Source: Salinisphaera sp.
GTDB lineage: Bacteria; Pseudomonadota; Gammaproteobacteria; Nevskiales; Salinisphaeraceae
Direction: 5' to 3'
Length of the DNA stretch: 45,722 nucleotides
Assembly: GCA_027858915.1 (NCBI GenBank)
Contig: JAQIBT010000063.1
Location: forward strand, 1 to 45,722
Position 1 is the first letter of the stretch; each line of letters starts with the position of its first letter. The notes under the pieces are model-generated. The model worked only from the letters and a program-made list of their open reading frames with translations. It was not told where the DNA came from and did not search any database. Shown one piece after another: positions 27,129-36,100 of this stretch. A program made the position numbers and the translations under genes.

Positions 27129-27680
27129 TCAGTTCGCTTTCAGAACTCGGTGTGTGGCCAACAAGGCATCGGTCACGGCGGCCAAGTCATCGTAAATATC
27201 GACGTTGGCCCAAGCCGTGTCTTCCCGATTGACTGGCTTGCCGGTGTGAACGCCAATGGATGAGACACCGGCCGCTCTCGCAGCCACCATATCTGAAGCA
27301 CTGTCACCCACCATCACAGCGTCAGCGGGCAGGATATTCCATCGGCGCAGGATATCCTCGATCAATCCAGGCGCGGGTTTACGACAATAGCAGCCTGCAT
27401 CCGGCCGATGTGGGCAGAAGAACACGCCATCCAGTGCAACCGCCATATCGGATAGCTGACGTGCCATTTTGTCGTGGATAGCAAATAGCGTGTCGTATTC
27501 AAACAGGCCTCGGCCGAGACCCGATTGATTACTGGCGACACAGACCCGCAGACCGGCGTGTTTTAGCCGCACGATCGCCTCCAGGCTACCGGGTACCGGA
27601 TGCCATTCCTCTGGCGATTTGATAAAAGCGTCGCTATCCAGATTGATGACGCCGTCGCGGTCCAGGATCACCAGTTTCAT
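27129..27680 (-). CDS. gmhB: D-glycero-beta-D-manno-heptose-1,7-bisphosphate 7-phosphatase
   Basis: 183 residues from ATG 27680; GGAG lies upstream and MKLVILDRDGVINLDSD is the usual start, whereas the longer frame to 27728 is glyS sequence. HAD-superfamily phosphatase that makes heptose-1-phosphate for the LPS inner core. Motif I is DRDGVIN (nucleophile Asp), motif II VCVASNQSG, then a zinc-binding loop CPHRPDAGCYCRKPAPGLI with the family's Cys/His ligands, and motif III/IV MVGDSASDMVAARAAG. It is translated just 5 bases after the glyS stop codon, the last gene of glyQ-glyS-gmhB, an order also seen in Pseudomonas. Confidence 0.93.
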   Translation of the reverse strand: MKLVILDRDGVINLDSDAFIKSPEEWHPVPGSLEAIVRLKHAGLRVCVASNQSGLGRGLFEYDTLFAIHDKMARQLSDMAVALDGVFFCPHRPDAGCYCRKPAPGLIEDILRRWNILPADAVMVGDSASDMVAARAAGVSSIGVHTGKPVNREDTAWANVDIYDDLAAVTDALLATHRVLKAN

Positions 27681-27685
27681 CAAAT

Positions 27686-29758
27686 CTACTCCGGAGAGAG
27701 ACAGGAGATGTCTGCAACCCGCCGGCAAAGATGGTCGATGCCACTCAGGAGTGCGAGCCGGTTGTTTTTCAATTGCGGATCTTCAGACATCACCATGACT
27801 CGTTCGAAGAAGGCATCGAGTGGCTGGGCGAAAGCTGCCAGGGCAGCCAGTGCAGCGGAATAGTCGCTCGATAACATGGCTCGGTTGACGACGTCGCTCT
27901 GGCGAGAGAACACCGACGCCAGTGTTTGTTCCTCGGGTTCGACTAATCGATCTTCAGCGAGCGTTGTAACCGCGGCTTCATCGACGTTGCGGCGTAGGAT
28001 GTTGCGGATGCGTTTATGTGAGCCACAGACGAGCTGAGCCTCGTCCAGGGCAGTGAATCTGCCAATGGCAGCGATACGCGCGTCGAAATCCGTCATGACC
28101 GTGACGCTACTAGCCAATACCGCTTCGAAGTTTGCATGCGGTACGCCGCGCTCTTGGTAATATCCACGCAAGCGTTCCACGTGGAACATCCAGAGCGCAT
28201 CGAATGTATCGTTTGCGGGGTCCACCGGCTGTAAGTCAATCGCACAGTGCAGGGCCTCTGCAAGATCAATGGGAAGGTCTGCCTCGATCAAGATACGAAG
28301 CACACCGAGGGCGGCACGACGCAGCGCGAAGGGATCCTTATCGCCACTTGGCCGCTTGCCGATCGAGAAGATACCGGCCAGAGTATCCAGCCGATCGGCC
28401 AGCGCAATAGTTTGGCCGGTCTTGGTCACTGGGATAGGCGCTCCGGCTGCTTCAGGCGCATATTGCTCGGCCAGCGCCTCAGCCACCGCCGGTGTCTCGC
28501 CGGCGTCCAAGGCGTAATAACGGCCCATCAGCCCTTGTAGTTCTGGAAATTCGCCGACCATTTCCGTAAGCAGGTCGGTCTTTGCGAGCTTCGCAGCGCG
28601 TTTTACGTCGTCTGACTTGGCGCCGGTGACTGTTGCTAGCGCGACCCCGATCCCGCTTATGCGTTCGCTTTTATCGGCAAGCGAACCAAGAGACCGCTGG
28701 AAGCTGACACGCGAGAGCTGATCGATATAACTGGCCAGACCATGGCGTTTGTCCTGTTCCCAGAAAAACAGGGCATCAGACAGACGTGGCCGCACGACCC
28801 GCTCGTTACCGGCGACCACCTGGGCCGGATCACGACTCGCGAGATTTGCGACGGTGACAAAGCCAGCCTTGAGCTGGTTGGTGGCGTCGACTACCGGAAA
28901 ATAACGCTGATGACCTTCCAGTGTTGCGATCAGGACTTCACGCGGTAATTCCAGAAAGCGCTTTTCGAAATGGCCGGCAATCCCACTGGGCCACTCCACC
29001 AGCGCCAGTACTTCCTCTACCAGATCGTCGGTTATCAACGCTCGCCCTGACAAGCGTTCGGCAGCCTTGGCCACTTCGTCCTGTATGCGCGTCCGTCGTT
29101 CTTCGAGATTAACCAATACATGGCCTGGATCTTTCAGCCGCGCCACATAGTCGTCAGCGTGAGCGAGCACAATGGTCTCGCCGCAATGAAATCGATGACC
29201 GCGTGTTTCGCGTCCGGCGTCATGGCCGAACACGTGCACTGGGACAATATTGTGCCCATGCAGCGCGACAACCCAGTGCACCGGACGTACGAACGCCTGC
29301 TGTCGACTTCCCCAGCGCATCCGCTTGGGAATTGGCAGACGTTTGAGCGCGTTGTCGATCGCCGGCTGCAGCAGTTGTTCCAGAGGCTGACCCGCAGCGG
29401 TTCCCCGATAAACCAGACGAGGCCCTTTGTCACTATCCTCGGTGGCGAGGTCAGCCATCATCGCCCCGACCGAACGAGCGAAACCCTCACCTGCACGGGT
29501 CGGACGACCGGCCTCATCGAAGGCAATGGCGATGGCCGGTCCGAACTTCTCGACGGCTAGATCCGCGCTTCGATCTCCGGCATCAGCCAGGCTCACGGCC
29601 AGCCGTCGCGGACTGGCATGAATGGCGATGTCACTGTAAGCGATCCCAGCGTCCGTCAATTCGTTTGCCACACCCTGCCCAAAAGCCTCTGCAAGGGGGC
29701 GCATGGCCTTGGGCGGGAGCTCTTCGAGTCCAATTTCTACTAGCAGAGTTGCCGTCAT
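27686..29758 (-). CDS. glyS: Glycyl-tRNA synthetase beta subunit
   Basis: 690 residues, the standard length. With GlyQ it forms the heterotetrameric bacterial glycyl-tRNA synthetase; the beta subunit recognises tRNA. Hallmarks are [119 protein letters not shown] and the HD-like/anticodon region [17 protein letters not shown]. The ATG overlaps the glyQ TGA by four bases (ATGA), indicating translational coupling. A perfect parS palindrome lies inside the gene in the codons for MFHVER. Confidence 0.97.
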   Translation of the reverse strand: MTATLLVEIGLEELPPKAMRPLAEAFGQGVANELTDAGIAYSDIAIHASPRRLAVSLADAGDRSADLAVEKFGPAIAIAFDEAGRPTRAGEGFARSVGAMMADLATEDSDKGPRLVYRGTAAGQPLEQLLQPAIDNALKRLPIPKRMRWGSRQQAFVRPVHWVVALHGHNIVPVHVFGHDAGRETRGHRFHCGETIVLAHADDYVARLKDPGHVLVNLEERRTRIQDEVAKAAERLSGRALITDDLVEEVLALVEWPSGIAGHFEKRFLELPREVLIATLEGHQRYFPVVDATNQLKAGFVTVANLASRDPAQVVAGNERVVRPRLSDALFFWEQDKRHGLASYIDQLSRVSFQRSLGSLADKSERISGIGVALATVTGAKSDDVKRAAKLAKTDLLTEMVGEFPELQGLMGRYYALDAGETPAVAEALAEQYAPEAAGAPIPVTKTGQTIALADRLDTLAGIFSIGKRPSGDKDPFALRRAALGVLRILIEADLPIDLAEALHCAIDLQPVDPANDTFDALWMFHVERLRGYYQERGVPHANFEAVLASSVTVMTDFDARIAAIGRFTALDEAQLVCGSHKRIRNILRRNVDEAAVTTLAEDRLVEPEEQTLASVFSRQSDVVNRAMLSSDYSAALAALAAFAQPLDAFFERVMVMSEDPQLKNNRLALLSGIDHLCRRVADISCLSPE
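28173..28188. promoter_or_regulatory. parS centromere site (perfect core)
   Basis: CGTTCCACGTGGAACA carries the perfect 14-bp parS core at 28174-28187, inside glyS (antisense of codons for MFHVER), about 6.1 kb right of the proposed oriC. Only the outermost base pair of the 16-mer is not symmetric. Confidence 0.85.
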
Positions 29759-30648
29759 GCCGCCTCAGTGTTCTTGAGCATGGGAAATCCGAGCGCTTCT
29801 CGCGCTTCGTAATATGCCTTGGCGACCGACCGCGACAGCGTGCGAACGCGCAGGATAAAACGCTGGCGTTCGGTGACAGAAATGGCGTGTCTTGCGTCCA
29901 GCATATTGAATGTATGGGAGCATTCAAGCATTCGTTCGTAGGCCGGCAGCGGCAGGTTCTCAGTCACCAGGTGGGCGCACTCGGCTTCCAGCGCGTCGAA
30001 TCGGGTGAACAGATCGGCCACGTTGGCGTGTTCGAAGTTATAGGTCGATTGTTCCACTTCGTTCTGGTGAAAGACATCGCCATAGTAAATGGTGCCGGCA
30101 GGCGACGACGACCACACCAGATCGTAGACGCTTTCCACGTTCTGCAGATACATGGCGATGCGTTCCAGGCCGTAGGTAATCTCGCCTGATACGGGATGGC
30201 AATCGATGCCGCCGACCTGCTGGAAATAAGTGAACTGGGTAATTTCCATCCCGTTCAGCCATATTTCCCACCCAAGGCCCCAGGCACCGAGCGTCGGCGA
30301 CTCCCAGTTGTCTTCAACGAATCGCACGTCGTGAATGCTCAGGTCGAGACCCAGCGTCTCGAGCGAGGCCAGATATAACGACTGGATGTCCAAAGGCGAC
30401 GGTTTCATCAACACCTGAAACTGATAATAATGCTGCAGACGATTTGGATTGTCTCCGTAGCGGCCGTCGGTCGGTCGGCGCGAAGGCTGTACGTACGCTG
30501 CTCGCCACGGTTCCGGTCCGATAGAGCGCAGAAAAGTCGCTGGATGGAACGTGCCGGCACCGACGGCCATGTCGAGTGGCTGAACCACGACGCAGCCATG
30601 CTCTGCCCAGAATTGCTGCAGCTTAAAGATCAGCTGTTGAAAATCCAT
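29755..30648 (-). CDS. glyQ: Glycyl-tRNA synthetase alpha subunit
   Basis: 297 residues from ATG 30648 ([36 protein letters not shown]), which aligns with known GlyQ N-termini; the open frame to 30714 adds a 22-residue stretch without family character. The alpha subunit carries the class-II catalytic core. [66 protein letters not shown] and [13 protein letters not shown] are invariant family blocks. First gene of glyQ-glyS-gmhB. A TACAAT -10-like sequence lies about 30 bases upstream on its strand, without a clear -35. It diverges from glnA, sharing a roughly 290-base control region. Confidence 0.96.
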   Translation of the reverse strand: MDFQQLIFKLQQFWAEHGCVVVQPLDMAVGAGTFHPATFLRSIGPEPWRAAYVQPSRRPTDGRYGDNPNRLQHYYQFQVLMKPSPLDIQSLYLASLETLGLDLSIHDVRFVEDNWESPTLGAWGLGWEIWLNGMEITQFTYFQQVGGIDCHPVSGEITYGLERIAMYLQNVESVYDLVWSSSPAGTIYYGDVFHQNEVEQSTYNFEHANVADLFTRFDALEAECAHLVTENLPLPAYERMLECSHTFNMLDARHAISVTERQRFILRVRTLSRSVAKAYYEAREALGFPMLKNTEAA

Positions 30649-30778
30649 GCCAATACACCGTTTGATCAGACCGCGATTGTACCGGAACCGGTCAGCTACG
30701 CTGTGGTCCGGCACAATGCACCACGGCGAGTTGTGGTTTCATCCGGCACGACGCCCTAAATTTGTGCAGATATCCAAA

Positions 30779-30818
30779 CGCACCGTAATAGTGCAGAACC
30801 AAGCTGATTCTTGGTGCA
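30779..30818 (+). promoter_or_regulatory. NtrC enhancer sites upstream of glnA
   Basis: CGCACCGTAATAGTGCA (30779-30795) matches 11 of the 14 specified bases in the NtrC dyad TGCACCA-N3-TGGTGCA, with symmetric GCAC/GTGC arms. A second site (30802-30818) has a perfect right half TGGTGCA but a poor left half. Centres lie about 97 and 74 bases before the predicted start point, a normal distance for an enhancer. NtrC itself is encoded 3 kb downstream. Confidence 0.7.
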
Positions 30819-30857
30819 TTTAGCACGATCTCATGGTTCATCTGCCCTAAGATGACG

Positions 30858-30872
30858 TGGCATGGAAACTGC
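30858..30872 (+). promoter_or_regulatory. Sigma-54 promoter of glnA
   Basis: TGGCATGGAAACTGC matches the -24/-12 consensus TGGCAC-N5-TTGC with the invariant GG (30859-30860) and GC (30871-30872) exactly 10 bases apart. The only deviations are T for C at the end of -24 and C for T at the start of -12. Transcription should begin near 30884. With the NtrC sites upstream this predicts nitrogen-limitation control. Confidence 0.82.
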
Positions 30873-30938
30873 CTATATAGTAGTCGACCTCCCGGCCCTG
30901 AATCCGGGCAGCCGATATCCGATCGTAAAGGAGTGATC

Positions 30939-32348
30939 ATGGCGAGTAGTAAAACGGTCAAGCTTATCCAGGAAACCGAAGCCAAGTTTGTCGACTTCCG
31001 TTTTTGTGATGCGCGTGGCAAAGAACAGCACATGACCATGCCGTCGCATGTTGTCGACGAAGAGTTCATGGAAGACGGCAAGATGTTCGATGGCTCGTCG
31101 ATCGACGGCTGGAAGGGCATCAACGATTCCGACATGGTCATGATGCCGGACGACGACACGGCCCTGCTGGATCCGTTCTTCGAGGAGCCGACCGTGGTCG
31201 TCCGTTGCGACGTTCTCGAACCGAACACCATGATGGGCTACGAGCGTGATCCGCGCACCGTGGCCAAGCGTGCCGAAGCTTATCTGGCGTCGACCGGTAT
31301 AGCCGACACAGCGCTGTTCGGCCCGGAAGCCGAATTTTTCATCTTTGATTCCGTGCGCTGGCACAATGAAATGCGTGGCGCTGGCTTTGCGATCGAGTCG
31401 GAAGAAGCCTGCTGGAGCAGCGATATTTCGTATCCGGAAGGCAACATGGGCCACCGCCCCGGCAACAAGGGCGGCTATGTGCCGGTACCGCCAGTCGACG
31501 CGCAGCAGGACATCCGCTCGGCCATGTGCCTTGCGATGGAAGAGATGGGCCTGACCGTCGAAGTGCATCATCACGAAGTAGGCACCGCAGGCCAGGGCGA
31601 GATTGGCATGCTGTTCAATACGCTGGTCAAGAAAGCCGACGAGACGCTGGTCTACAAGTACTGCGTCCACAACGTGGCGCATGCCTTTGGCAAGACAGCG
31701 ACTTTCATGCCCAAGCCGTTAGTCGGCGATAACGGCTCTGGCATGCACGTGCATCAGTCGCTGGTCAAGGACGGCAAGAACATATTCTCCGGCGACCAGT
31801 ACGGTGGCCTGTCGGAGGAAGCGTTGTTTTATATCGGCGGCATCATCAAGCACGCCAAGGCGATCAACGCCTTTGCCAACGCCTCTACCAACAGCTACAA
31901 GCGTCTGGTCAAGGGCTTTGAAGCCCCTGTATTGCTGGCCTACTCGGCTCGTAATCGCTCGGCGTCGATCCGTATTCCGTGGGTATCAAGCCCCAAGGCC
32001 CGTCGTATTGAGGTACGTTTTCCTGACCCGACTGCCAACCCGTATTTTGCCTTCGCCGTGATGATGATGGCTGGACTCGACGGGATCCAGAACAAGATTC
32101 ATCCGGGCGAAGCCATGGATAAGGATCTCTACGATCTGCCGCCGGAAGAGGAAAAGGCGATCCCCACCGTCGCCCAGTCGCTGGAAGAAGCGCTCAAGGC
32201 CTTATCTGACGATCGCGAATTCCTCAAGAAGGGTGATGTGTTCTCGGATGACCTGATCGACAGCTATATCGATCTCAAGATGGAAGAGGTGCTGCGACTG
32301 AAGATGAGCACGCATCCGGCCGAGTTCGATATGTACTATTCCTGCTAG
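30939..32348 (+). CDS. glnA: Glutamine synthetase, type I
   Basis: 469 residues from ATG 30939, preceded by AAGGAG (30928-30933); the open frame upstream to 30852 overlaps the promoter. It makes glutamine from glutamate, ammonia and ATP as a dodecamer. Seen: [40 protein letters not shown] (metal ligands), [36 protein letters not shown], the [10 protein letters not shown] substrate block and [12 protein letters not shown]398 in [10 protein letters not shown] is the adenylylation tyrosine of the GSI-beta type, so activity should be controlled by GlnE as in enterics. The upstream sigma-54 promoter and NtrC sites, and the downstream ntrB-ntrC, form a closed nitrogen-control loop. Confidence 0.98.
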   Translation: MASSKTVKLIQETEAKFVDFRFCDARGKEQHMTMPSHVVDEEFMEDGKMFDGSSIDGWKGINDSDMVMMPDDDTALLDPFFEEPTVVVRCDVLEPNTMMGYERDPRTVAKRAEAYLASTGIADTALFGPEAEFFIFDSVRWHNEMRGAGFAIESEEACWSSDISYPEGNMGHRPGNKGGYVPVPPVDAQQDIRSAMCLAMEEMGLTVEVHHHEVGTAGQGEIGMLFNTLVKKADETLVYKYCVHNVAHAFGKTATFMPKPLVGDNGSGMHVHQSLVKDGKNIFSGDQYGGLSEEALFYIGGIIKHAKAINAFANASTNSYKRLVKGFEAPVLLAYSARNRSASIRIPWVSSPKARRIEVRFPDPTANPYFAFAVMMMAGLDGIQNKIHPGEAMDKDLYDLPPEEEKAIPTVAQSLEEALKALSDDREFLKKGDVFSDDLIDSYIDLKMEEVLRLKMSTHPAEFDMYYSC

Positions 32349-32370
32349 CCGAAAACACGACGATGTTCGG

Positions 32371-32391
32371 GCCGGGCTATTTCCGCCCGGC
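32371..32391 (+). other. GC-rich hairpin after glnA
   Basis: GCCGGGC (32371-32377) pairs with GCCCGGC (32385-32391) around TATTTCC. No T-run follows. It lies between the glnA stop and the terminator and may protect the glnA mRNA 3' end. Confidence 0.4.
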
Positions 32392-32399
32392 TCATGCAA

Positions 32400-32430
32400 G
32401 AGCGCGTACCCTCGGGGACGCGCTCTTTTT
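32400..32430 (+). terminator. Rho-independent terminator of glnA
   Basis: GAGCGCGT (32400-32407) pairs perfectly with ACGCGCTC (32418-32425), with a loop that can itself pair CCC with GGG, followed by TTTTTT. It probably separates strong glnA transcription from lower-level ntrBC expression. Confidence 0.85.
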
Positions 32431-32508
32431 ATTGCCGCTGGCAGCGGGCAATATGAGGTCATAAAAAGCTACGCACGATTCACCGCTGGCCGGCAATATG
32501 GCGGGGTG

Positions 32509-32544
32509 CCGCCGCGCCACAGTCTCATAGCCGTGGAGCGGCGG
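32509..32544. other. Strong hairpin upstream of ntrB
   Basis: CCGCCGC-G-CCAC (32509-32520) can pair with GTGG-A-GCGGCGG (32533-32544) through an 11-pair stem with one mismatch and a 12-base loop. There is no T-run after it. It sits 85 bases before ntrB; a role as attenuator or leader structure is guesswork. Confidence 0.4.
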
Positions 32545-32628
32545 CGGTCAAGCCGTCGTCTTGATGCGTGACTGAACACAACTTGATATCTCGGGATGCA
32601 GTGGCCCAAGTCTTGCTAGGCATTACCC

Positions 32629-33705
32629 ATGCGTTCCCAAAACCGAACAAGCATCCGGACCGACAGCCTTCTCGACAACCTCAGAACCGCTGTGGTCTGT
32701 CTGGACGAGCACTTGCGGGTGATCTACCTCAACACGGCCAGCGAAATGCTGTTTGGTGTGTCGGCGCGCCAGTGTGGTGCCGAGTCTTTTGATCGAGTGC
32801 TGCCTTATCTGGCCGATCACCGTGAGCGGCTGAATGCGGCGATCCAGCAAGGCGCAGCCTATACCGAGCGGGAGCTGCATCTTTGTGCCGGTGTCGGCGA
32901 GCCACTGACGGTGGATTGCACGGTGACGCCGTTCACCAGCCCCGATTCCCGCCCTGCATTGCTGCTTGAATTCCTGTCGCTGGAACGCCAGTTGCGCATC
33001 TCCCGCGACGACCAGATGCGACTTCAGAATCTGGCCAATCGGGAAATGATTCGTGGTCTGGCTCACGAGATCAAGAATCCGCTGGGCGGGCTGCGCGGTG
33101 CCGCTCAACTACTGCAGCGAGAGATCGGGAGCTCTGACCTGGTCGAATACACGACCGTAATCATTCGCGAAGCCGACCGGCTGCAGAACCTGGTGGACGG
33201 TATGCTCGGTCCGCGCCGACCGCCCGACAAGCAGCCGCTCAATATCCACGAACCACTGGAGCATGTTCGTGCGTTGATCGCCACCGATCTGTCAGCGGAT
33301 GTCACACTGGCGCGCGACTACGATCCCAGCATTCCGGATATCCTGGCGGACCGGGAACAGCTGATCCAGATATTCTTCAATCTGGTGGGCAACGCCGTCA
33401 CGGCGTTGGACCGATCCGGCACTATTGTGTTGCGCACTCGGACCCAGCGGCTGTTTACCATCGGTGGCACCCAGCATCGTCTGGTCATCCGTATCGATGT
33501 CATCGACACCGGACCGGGTATCGATCGTGATCTGCTGCCCCGTATCTTTCATCCGATGGTCAGCTCGCGCGCCGAGGGATCGGGCATGGGCTTGCCTATC
33601 GCCCAGTACCTGACGCATCTGCATGAAGGGCTGATCGAGTGTGAAAGCCGCCCTGGCCAGACCGTGTTCAGCGTATTTCTGCCAATGGAGACGGCCAATG
33701 AGTAG
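32629..33705 (+). CDS. ntrB: Nitrogen-regulation sensor histidine kinase NtrB (NRII)
   Basis: 358 residues from ATG 32629 (AGG about 10 bases upstream). It phosphorylates NtrC under nitrogen limitation and, with PII, dephosphorylates it. An N-terminal PAS-like sensor (about 15-115, LLDNLRTAVVCLDEHLRVIYLNTASEMLFG) precedes the H-box GLAHEIKNPLGGLRGAAQLL with phospho-acceptor H146. The kinase part has an N-box (FFNLVGNAVTALD), G1 (DVIDTGPGI) and G2 (GSGMGLPIAQYL). No membrane segment is present, so the protein is cytoplasmic as in other NtrB. It overlaps ntrC by 8 bases and lies 280 bases after glnA. Confidence 0.95.
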   Translation: MRSQNRTSIRTDSLLDNLRTAVVCLDEHLRVIYLNTASEMLFGVSARQCGAESFDRVLPYLADHRERLNAAIQQGAAYTERELHLCAGVGEPLTVDCTVTPFTSPDSRPALLLEFLSLERQLRISRDDQMRLQNLANREMIRGLAHEIKNPLGGLRGAAQLLQREIGSSDLVEYTTVIIREADRLQNLVDGMLGPRRPPDKQPLNIHEPLEHVRALIATDLSADVTLARDYDPSIPDILADREQLIQIFFNLVGNAVTALDRSGTIVLRTRTQRLFTIGGTQHRLVIRIDVIDTGPGIDRDLLPRIFHPMVSSRAEGSGMGLPIAQYLTHLHEGLIECESRPGQTVFSVFLPMETANE

Positions 33706-35206
33706 CGGATTGACCGCATGGGTGGTCGACGACGACGAGTCCATCCGCTGGGTGCTCGAGCGCGCGCTTGGCAACGCCGCGATCGAGGTCCGGTGTTTTC
33801 CGGGCGGTGCTGAACTGCTGGACGCGATCGAGGGCAGCCGGCCTGACGTGCTGCTGACCGATATCCGCATGCCCGGCATCTCGGGACTTGACCTGCTCGA
33901 GCGCGTGCGCGAGAGCTACCCGAAGCTCCCGATCATCATCATGACCGCGCATTCGGATCTGGATTCAGCTGTGTTGTCCTATCGCGGTGGAGCATTCGAA
34001 TATCTGCCCAAGCCGTTTGATCTGGATGAAGCGGTCGAGCTGATCCATCGTGCCGCGCACATTACGTCCGCGGCTGATGCAGTGAGCCAGACCAGCACTC
34101 CATCTCAGGCCACCATCATCGGCGAGGCGCCGGCGATGCAAGAGGTCTTTCGGGCCATTGGACGGCTATCGGCATCCAATATTACGGTCTTGATCACCGG
34201 CGAATCTGGAACCGGCAAGGAGCTGGTCGCTCATGCCCTGCATGAGAATGGCCCACGCGCGGCGCGTCCGTTCATCGCTGTCAATACCGCTGCGATCCCC
34301 AAGGATCTGATGGAGTCGGAGTTCTTCGGGCACGAGAAAGGCGCGTTTACCGGGGCCGCAGCTCAGCGCCGAGGTCGCTTCGAGCAAGCCCATGGCGGCA
34401 CCCTGTTTCTGGACGAGATCGGCGATATGCCGGCCGACCTGCAGACCCGTCTGCTGCGGGTTCTCCAGAACGGGCAGTTCTATCGCGTGGGCGGCCACGA
34501 AGGTGTCAGCGTCGACGTTCGCATCATTGCGGCCACCAACCAGGATCTGGAAGCCGAGGTCAAGCGTGGCCATTTTCGCGAAGATCTCTATCATCGGCTC
34601 AACGTCATCCGCCTGCGGGTGCCGCCGCTGCGCGAACGCCGCGAGGATATTCCGTTGCTGCTGAATTTCTTCCTCGGCCGCGCCGGCCGTGAGCTGGACA
34701 CCGAGGTCAAGAGGCTGAGCCCCGCGGCCAGTCGATATCTGGCAGGCCTTGAATGGGCTGGCAACGTCCGCGAGTTGGAAAACCTTTGTCGCTGGCTGAC
34801 GGTCATGGCCCCCGGGCGCGAGGTAGTGCTGGAGGACCTGCCGCAAGAACTCAAGCCGCGCAGCGATGCCAGCGTGGCGGCCCACGAGGTGATGGGTTTT
34901 GGTGCCGAGAACTTAACCAGGGACGGGCCAGCAAGCCCGGCCGAGCCTGTGCAGAGCGCCATCGTGGGTTCGCCCGTTGTGGGTGGCGAATGGGACATGC
35001 AGCTGCGAGCCTGGGCAGAACAGCGGCTGGCAACTGGCGCCGATCATCTGCTGGACGAGGCGATCCCCCGCCTGGAGCGCGTGATGATCCGCGCCGCGCT
35101 GGCACAGACCCATGGCCACCGACAAGAAGCCGCGCGCCTGCTGGGCTGGGGTCGTAATACGCTGACCCGCAAGATCAAAGAGCTCGATATGCCCGACAAC
35201 AGCTGA
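33698..35206 (+). CDS. ntrC: Nitrogen regulator NtrC (NRI), sigma-54 activator
   Basis: 502 residues from ATG 33698, with GGAG (33687-33690) upstream and an 8-base overlap with ntrB. Receiver domain 1-120: acidic pocket DDDE (11-14), phospho-acceptor D55 in [10 protein letters not shown]83 and K105. AAA+ domain: Walker A GESGTGKE (168-175), sigma-54 contact loop GAFTGA (215-220) and Walker B LFLDE (236-240). The C-terminus has a Fis-type helix-turn-helix ([23 protein letters not shown]). It is about 30 residues longer than E. coli NtrC; the extra length is an Ala/Pro/Ser-rich linker (about 385-435) before the DNA-binding domain. It should act on the glnA enhancer sites upstream. Confidence 0.96.
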   Translation: MSSGLTAWVVDDDESIRWVLERALGNAAIEVRCFPGGAELLDAIEGSRPDVLLTDIRMPGISGLDLLERVRESYPKLPIIIMTAHSDLDSAVLSYRGGAFEYLPKPFDLDEAVELIHRAAHITSAADAVSQTSTPSQATIIGEAPAMQEVFRAIGRLSASNITVLITGESGTGKELVAHALHENGPRAARPFIAVNTAAIPKDLMESEFFGHEKGAFTGAAAQRRGRFEQAHGGTLFLDEIGDMPADLQTRLLRVLQNGQFYRVGGHEGVSVDVRIIAATNQDLEAEVKRGHFREDLYHRLNVIRLRVPPLRERREDIPLLLNFFLGRAGRELDTEVKRLSPAASRYLAGLEWAGNVRELENLCRWLTVMAPGREVVLEDLPQELKPRSDASVAAHEVMGFGAENLTRDGPASPAEPVQSAIVGSPVVGGEWDMQLRAWAEQRLATGADHLLDEAIPRLERVMIRAALAQTHGHRQEAARLLGWGRNTLTRKIKELDMPDNS

Positions 35207-35258
35207 AGCGAGCGCGGGTGCATGCTAATTTGACGGTCTTTACCCGCTGCACCATCTC

Positions 35259-36044
35259 ATGTGCCTGATCGTATTTGCCTGGCAGCAATGTGTAAATTTT
35301 GATGTCGTGCTCGCGGCCAACCGCGACGAATTTCATGCCCGCCCAGCCGCAGCTGCCCATTGGTGGGCAGACGCGACCGGCCTGTTCGGTGGGCGCGATC
35401 TGCAGGCCGGCGGTGCATGGTGTGCGGCAGGGCGCGACGGTCGTTTTGCTGCGGTCACCAACGTGCGCGAGCCGGTTATGACGCCCGGCCGATATTCGCG
35501 GGGCCGACTGGTTCGTGATTATCTGGCTGGCGCGGAAACGACGGCCGCCAGCTGGGCAGAACAGATCGACACTGCCGGCGCTGACTACTCGCCGTTCAAC
35601 CTGCTGATCGGTGACGCCGGCCAGTTGTGGTTTGTTTCCAATCGAGGCCACAGCAGGCGTCGTCTGCTGGGCCCTGGCATCTACGCGGTGTCCAACGGGC
35701 ACTGGGGTGAGCACTGGCCCAAGACGGATCGCGCCGAACACGCGTTGCGTGACCTGATGGCGCGCTCGCAGCCGGACGTCGATCCGCTGTTCAATATTCT
35801 GGCGGATAGGCAGCTGCCGCCAGGCGACGCACTGCCAAATACCGGCGTCGACCGGGCGCACGAAGAATTTCTGTCACCGATCTTCATTGCGGGCGAGCAA
35901 TACGGTACGCGCGCATCAACGGTGTTGCGCCGCGCCGTCGACGGTCGCATGGATTATCACGAGCGCAGTTTTGACTCCGACGCGCGTCCCACGCACCGTG
36001 TCGACGATCAATGGTTTTGGAATCCAGATTCCGGGGTGTCCTGA
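35259..36044 (+). CDS. NRDE (TANGO2-like) family protein
   Basis: 261 residues beginning MCLIVFAWQQCVNFDVVLAANRDEFHARPAAAAHWW: the conserved second-position Cys and the NRDE motif define the family, which has an Ntn-hydrolase-like fold. Other conserved parts are GGRDLQAGGAWCAAGRDGRFAAVTNVREP, SRGRLVRDYLAG, YSPFNLLIGD and the C-terminal YGTRASTVLRRAVDGRMDYHERSFD. Bacterial members have no agreed function; heme trafficking and lipid metabolism roles are discussed for the eukaryotic relatives. It follows ntrC after 52 bases on the same strand; nothing ties it to nitrogen control. Cytoplasmic, no signal peptide. Confidence 0.88.
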   Translation: MCLIVFAWQQCVNFDVVLAANRDEFHARPAAAAHWWADATGLFGGRDLQAGGAWCAAGRDGRFAAVTNVREPVMTPGRYSRGRLVRDYLAGAETTAASWAEQIDTAGADYSPFNLLIGDAGQLWFVSNRGHSRRRLLGPGIYAVSNGHWGEHWPKTDRAEHALRDLMARSQPDVDPLFNILADRQLPPGDALPNTGVDRAHEEFLSPIFIAGEQYGTRASTVLRRAVDGRMDYHERSFDSDARPTHRVDDQWFWNPDSGVS

Positions 36045-36084
36045 TAGGGTCGTCGCGGTTCAAAGGTAACGTCTGATGGAGAGT

Positions 36085-36100
36085 TGTTCCACATGAAACC
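36085..36100. promoter_or_regulatory. Degenerate parS-like site over the start of the S9 peptidase gene
   Basis: TGTTCCACATGAAACC differs at two positions from TGTTCCACGTGAAACA, the parS form known from Bacillus, and at two core positions from the perfect sites in this window. Its central ATG is the start codon of the peptidase gene, so bound ParB would touch the translation start. Chance similarity is possible. Confidence 0.3.
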
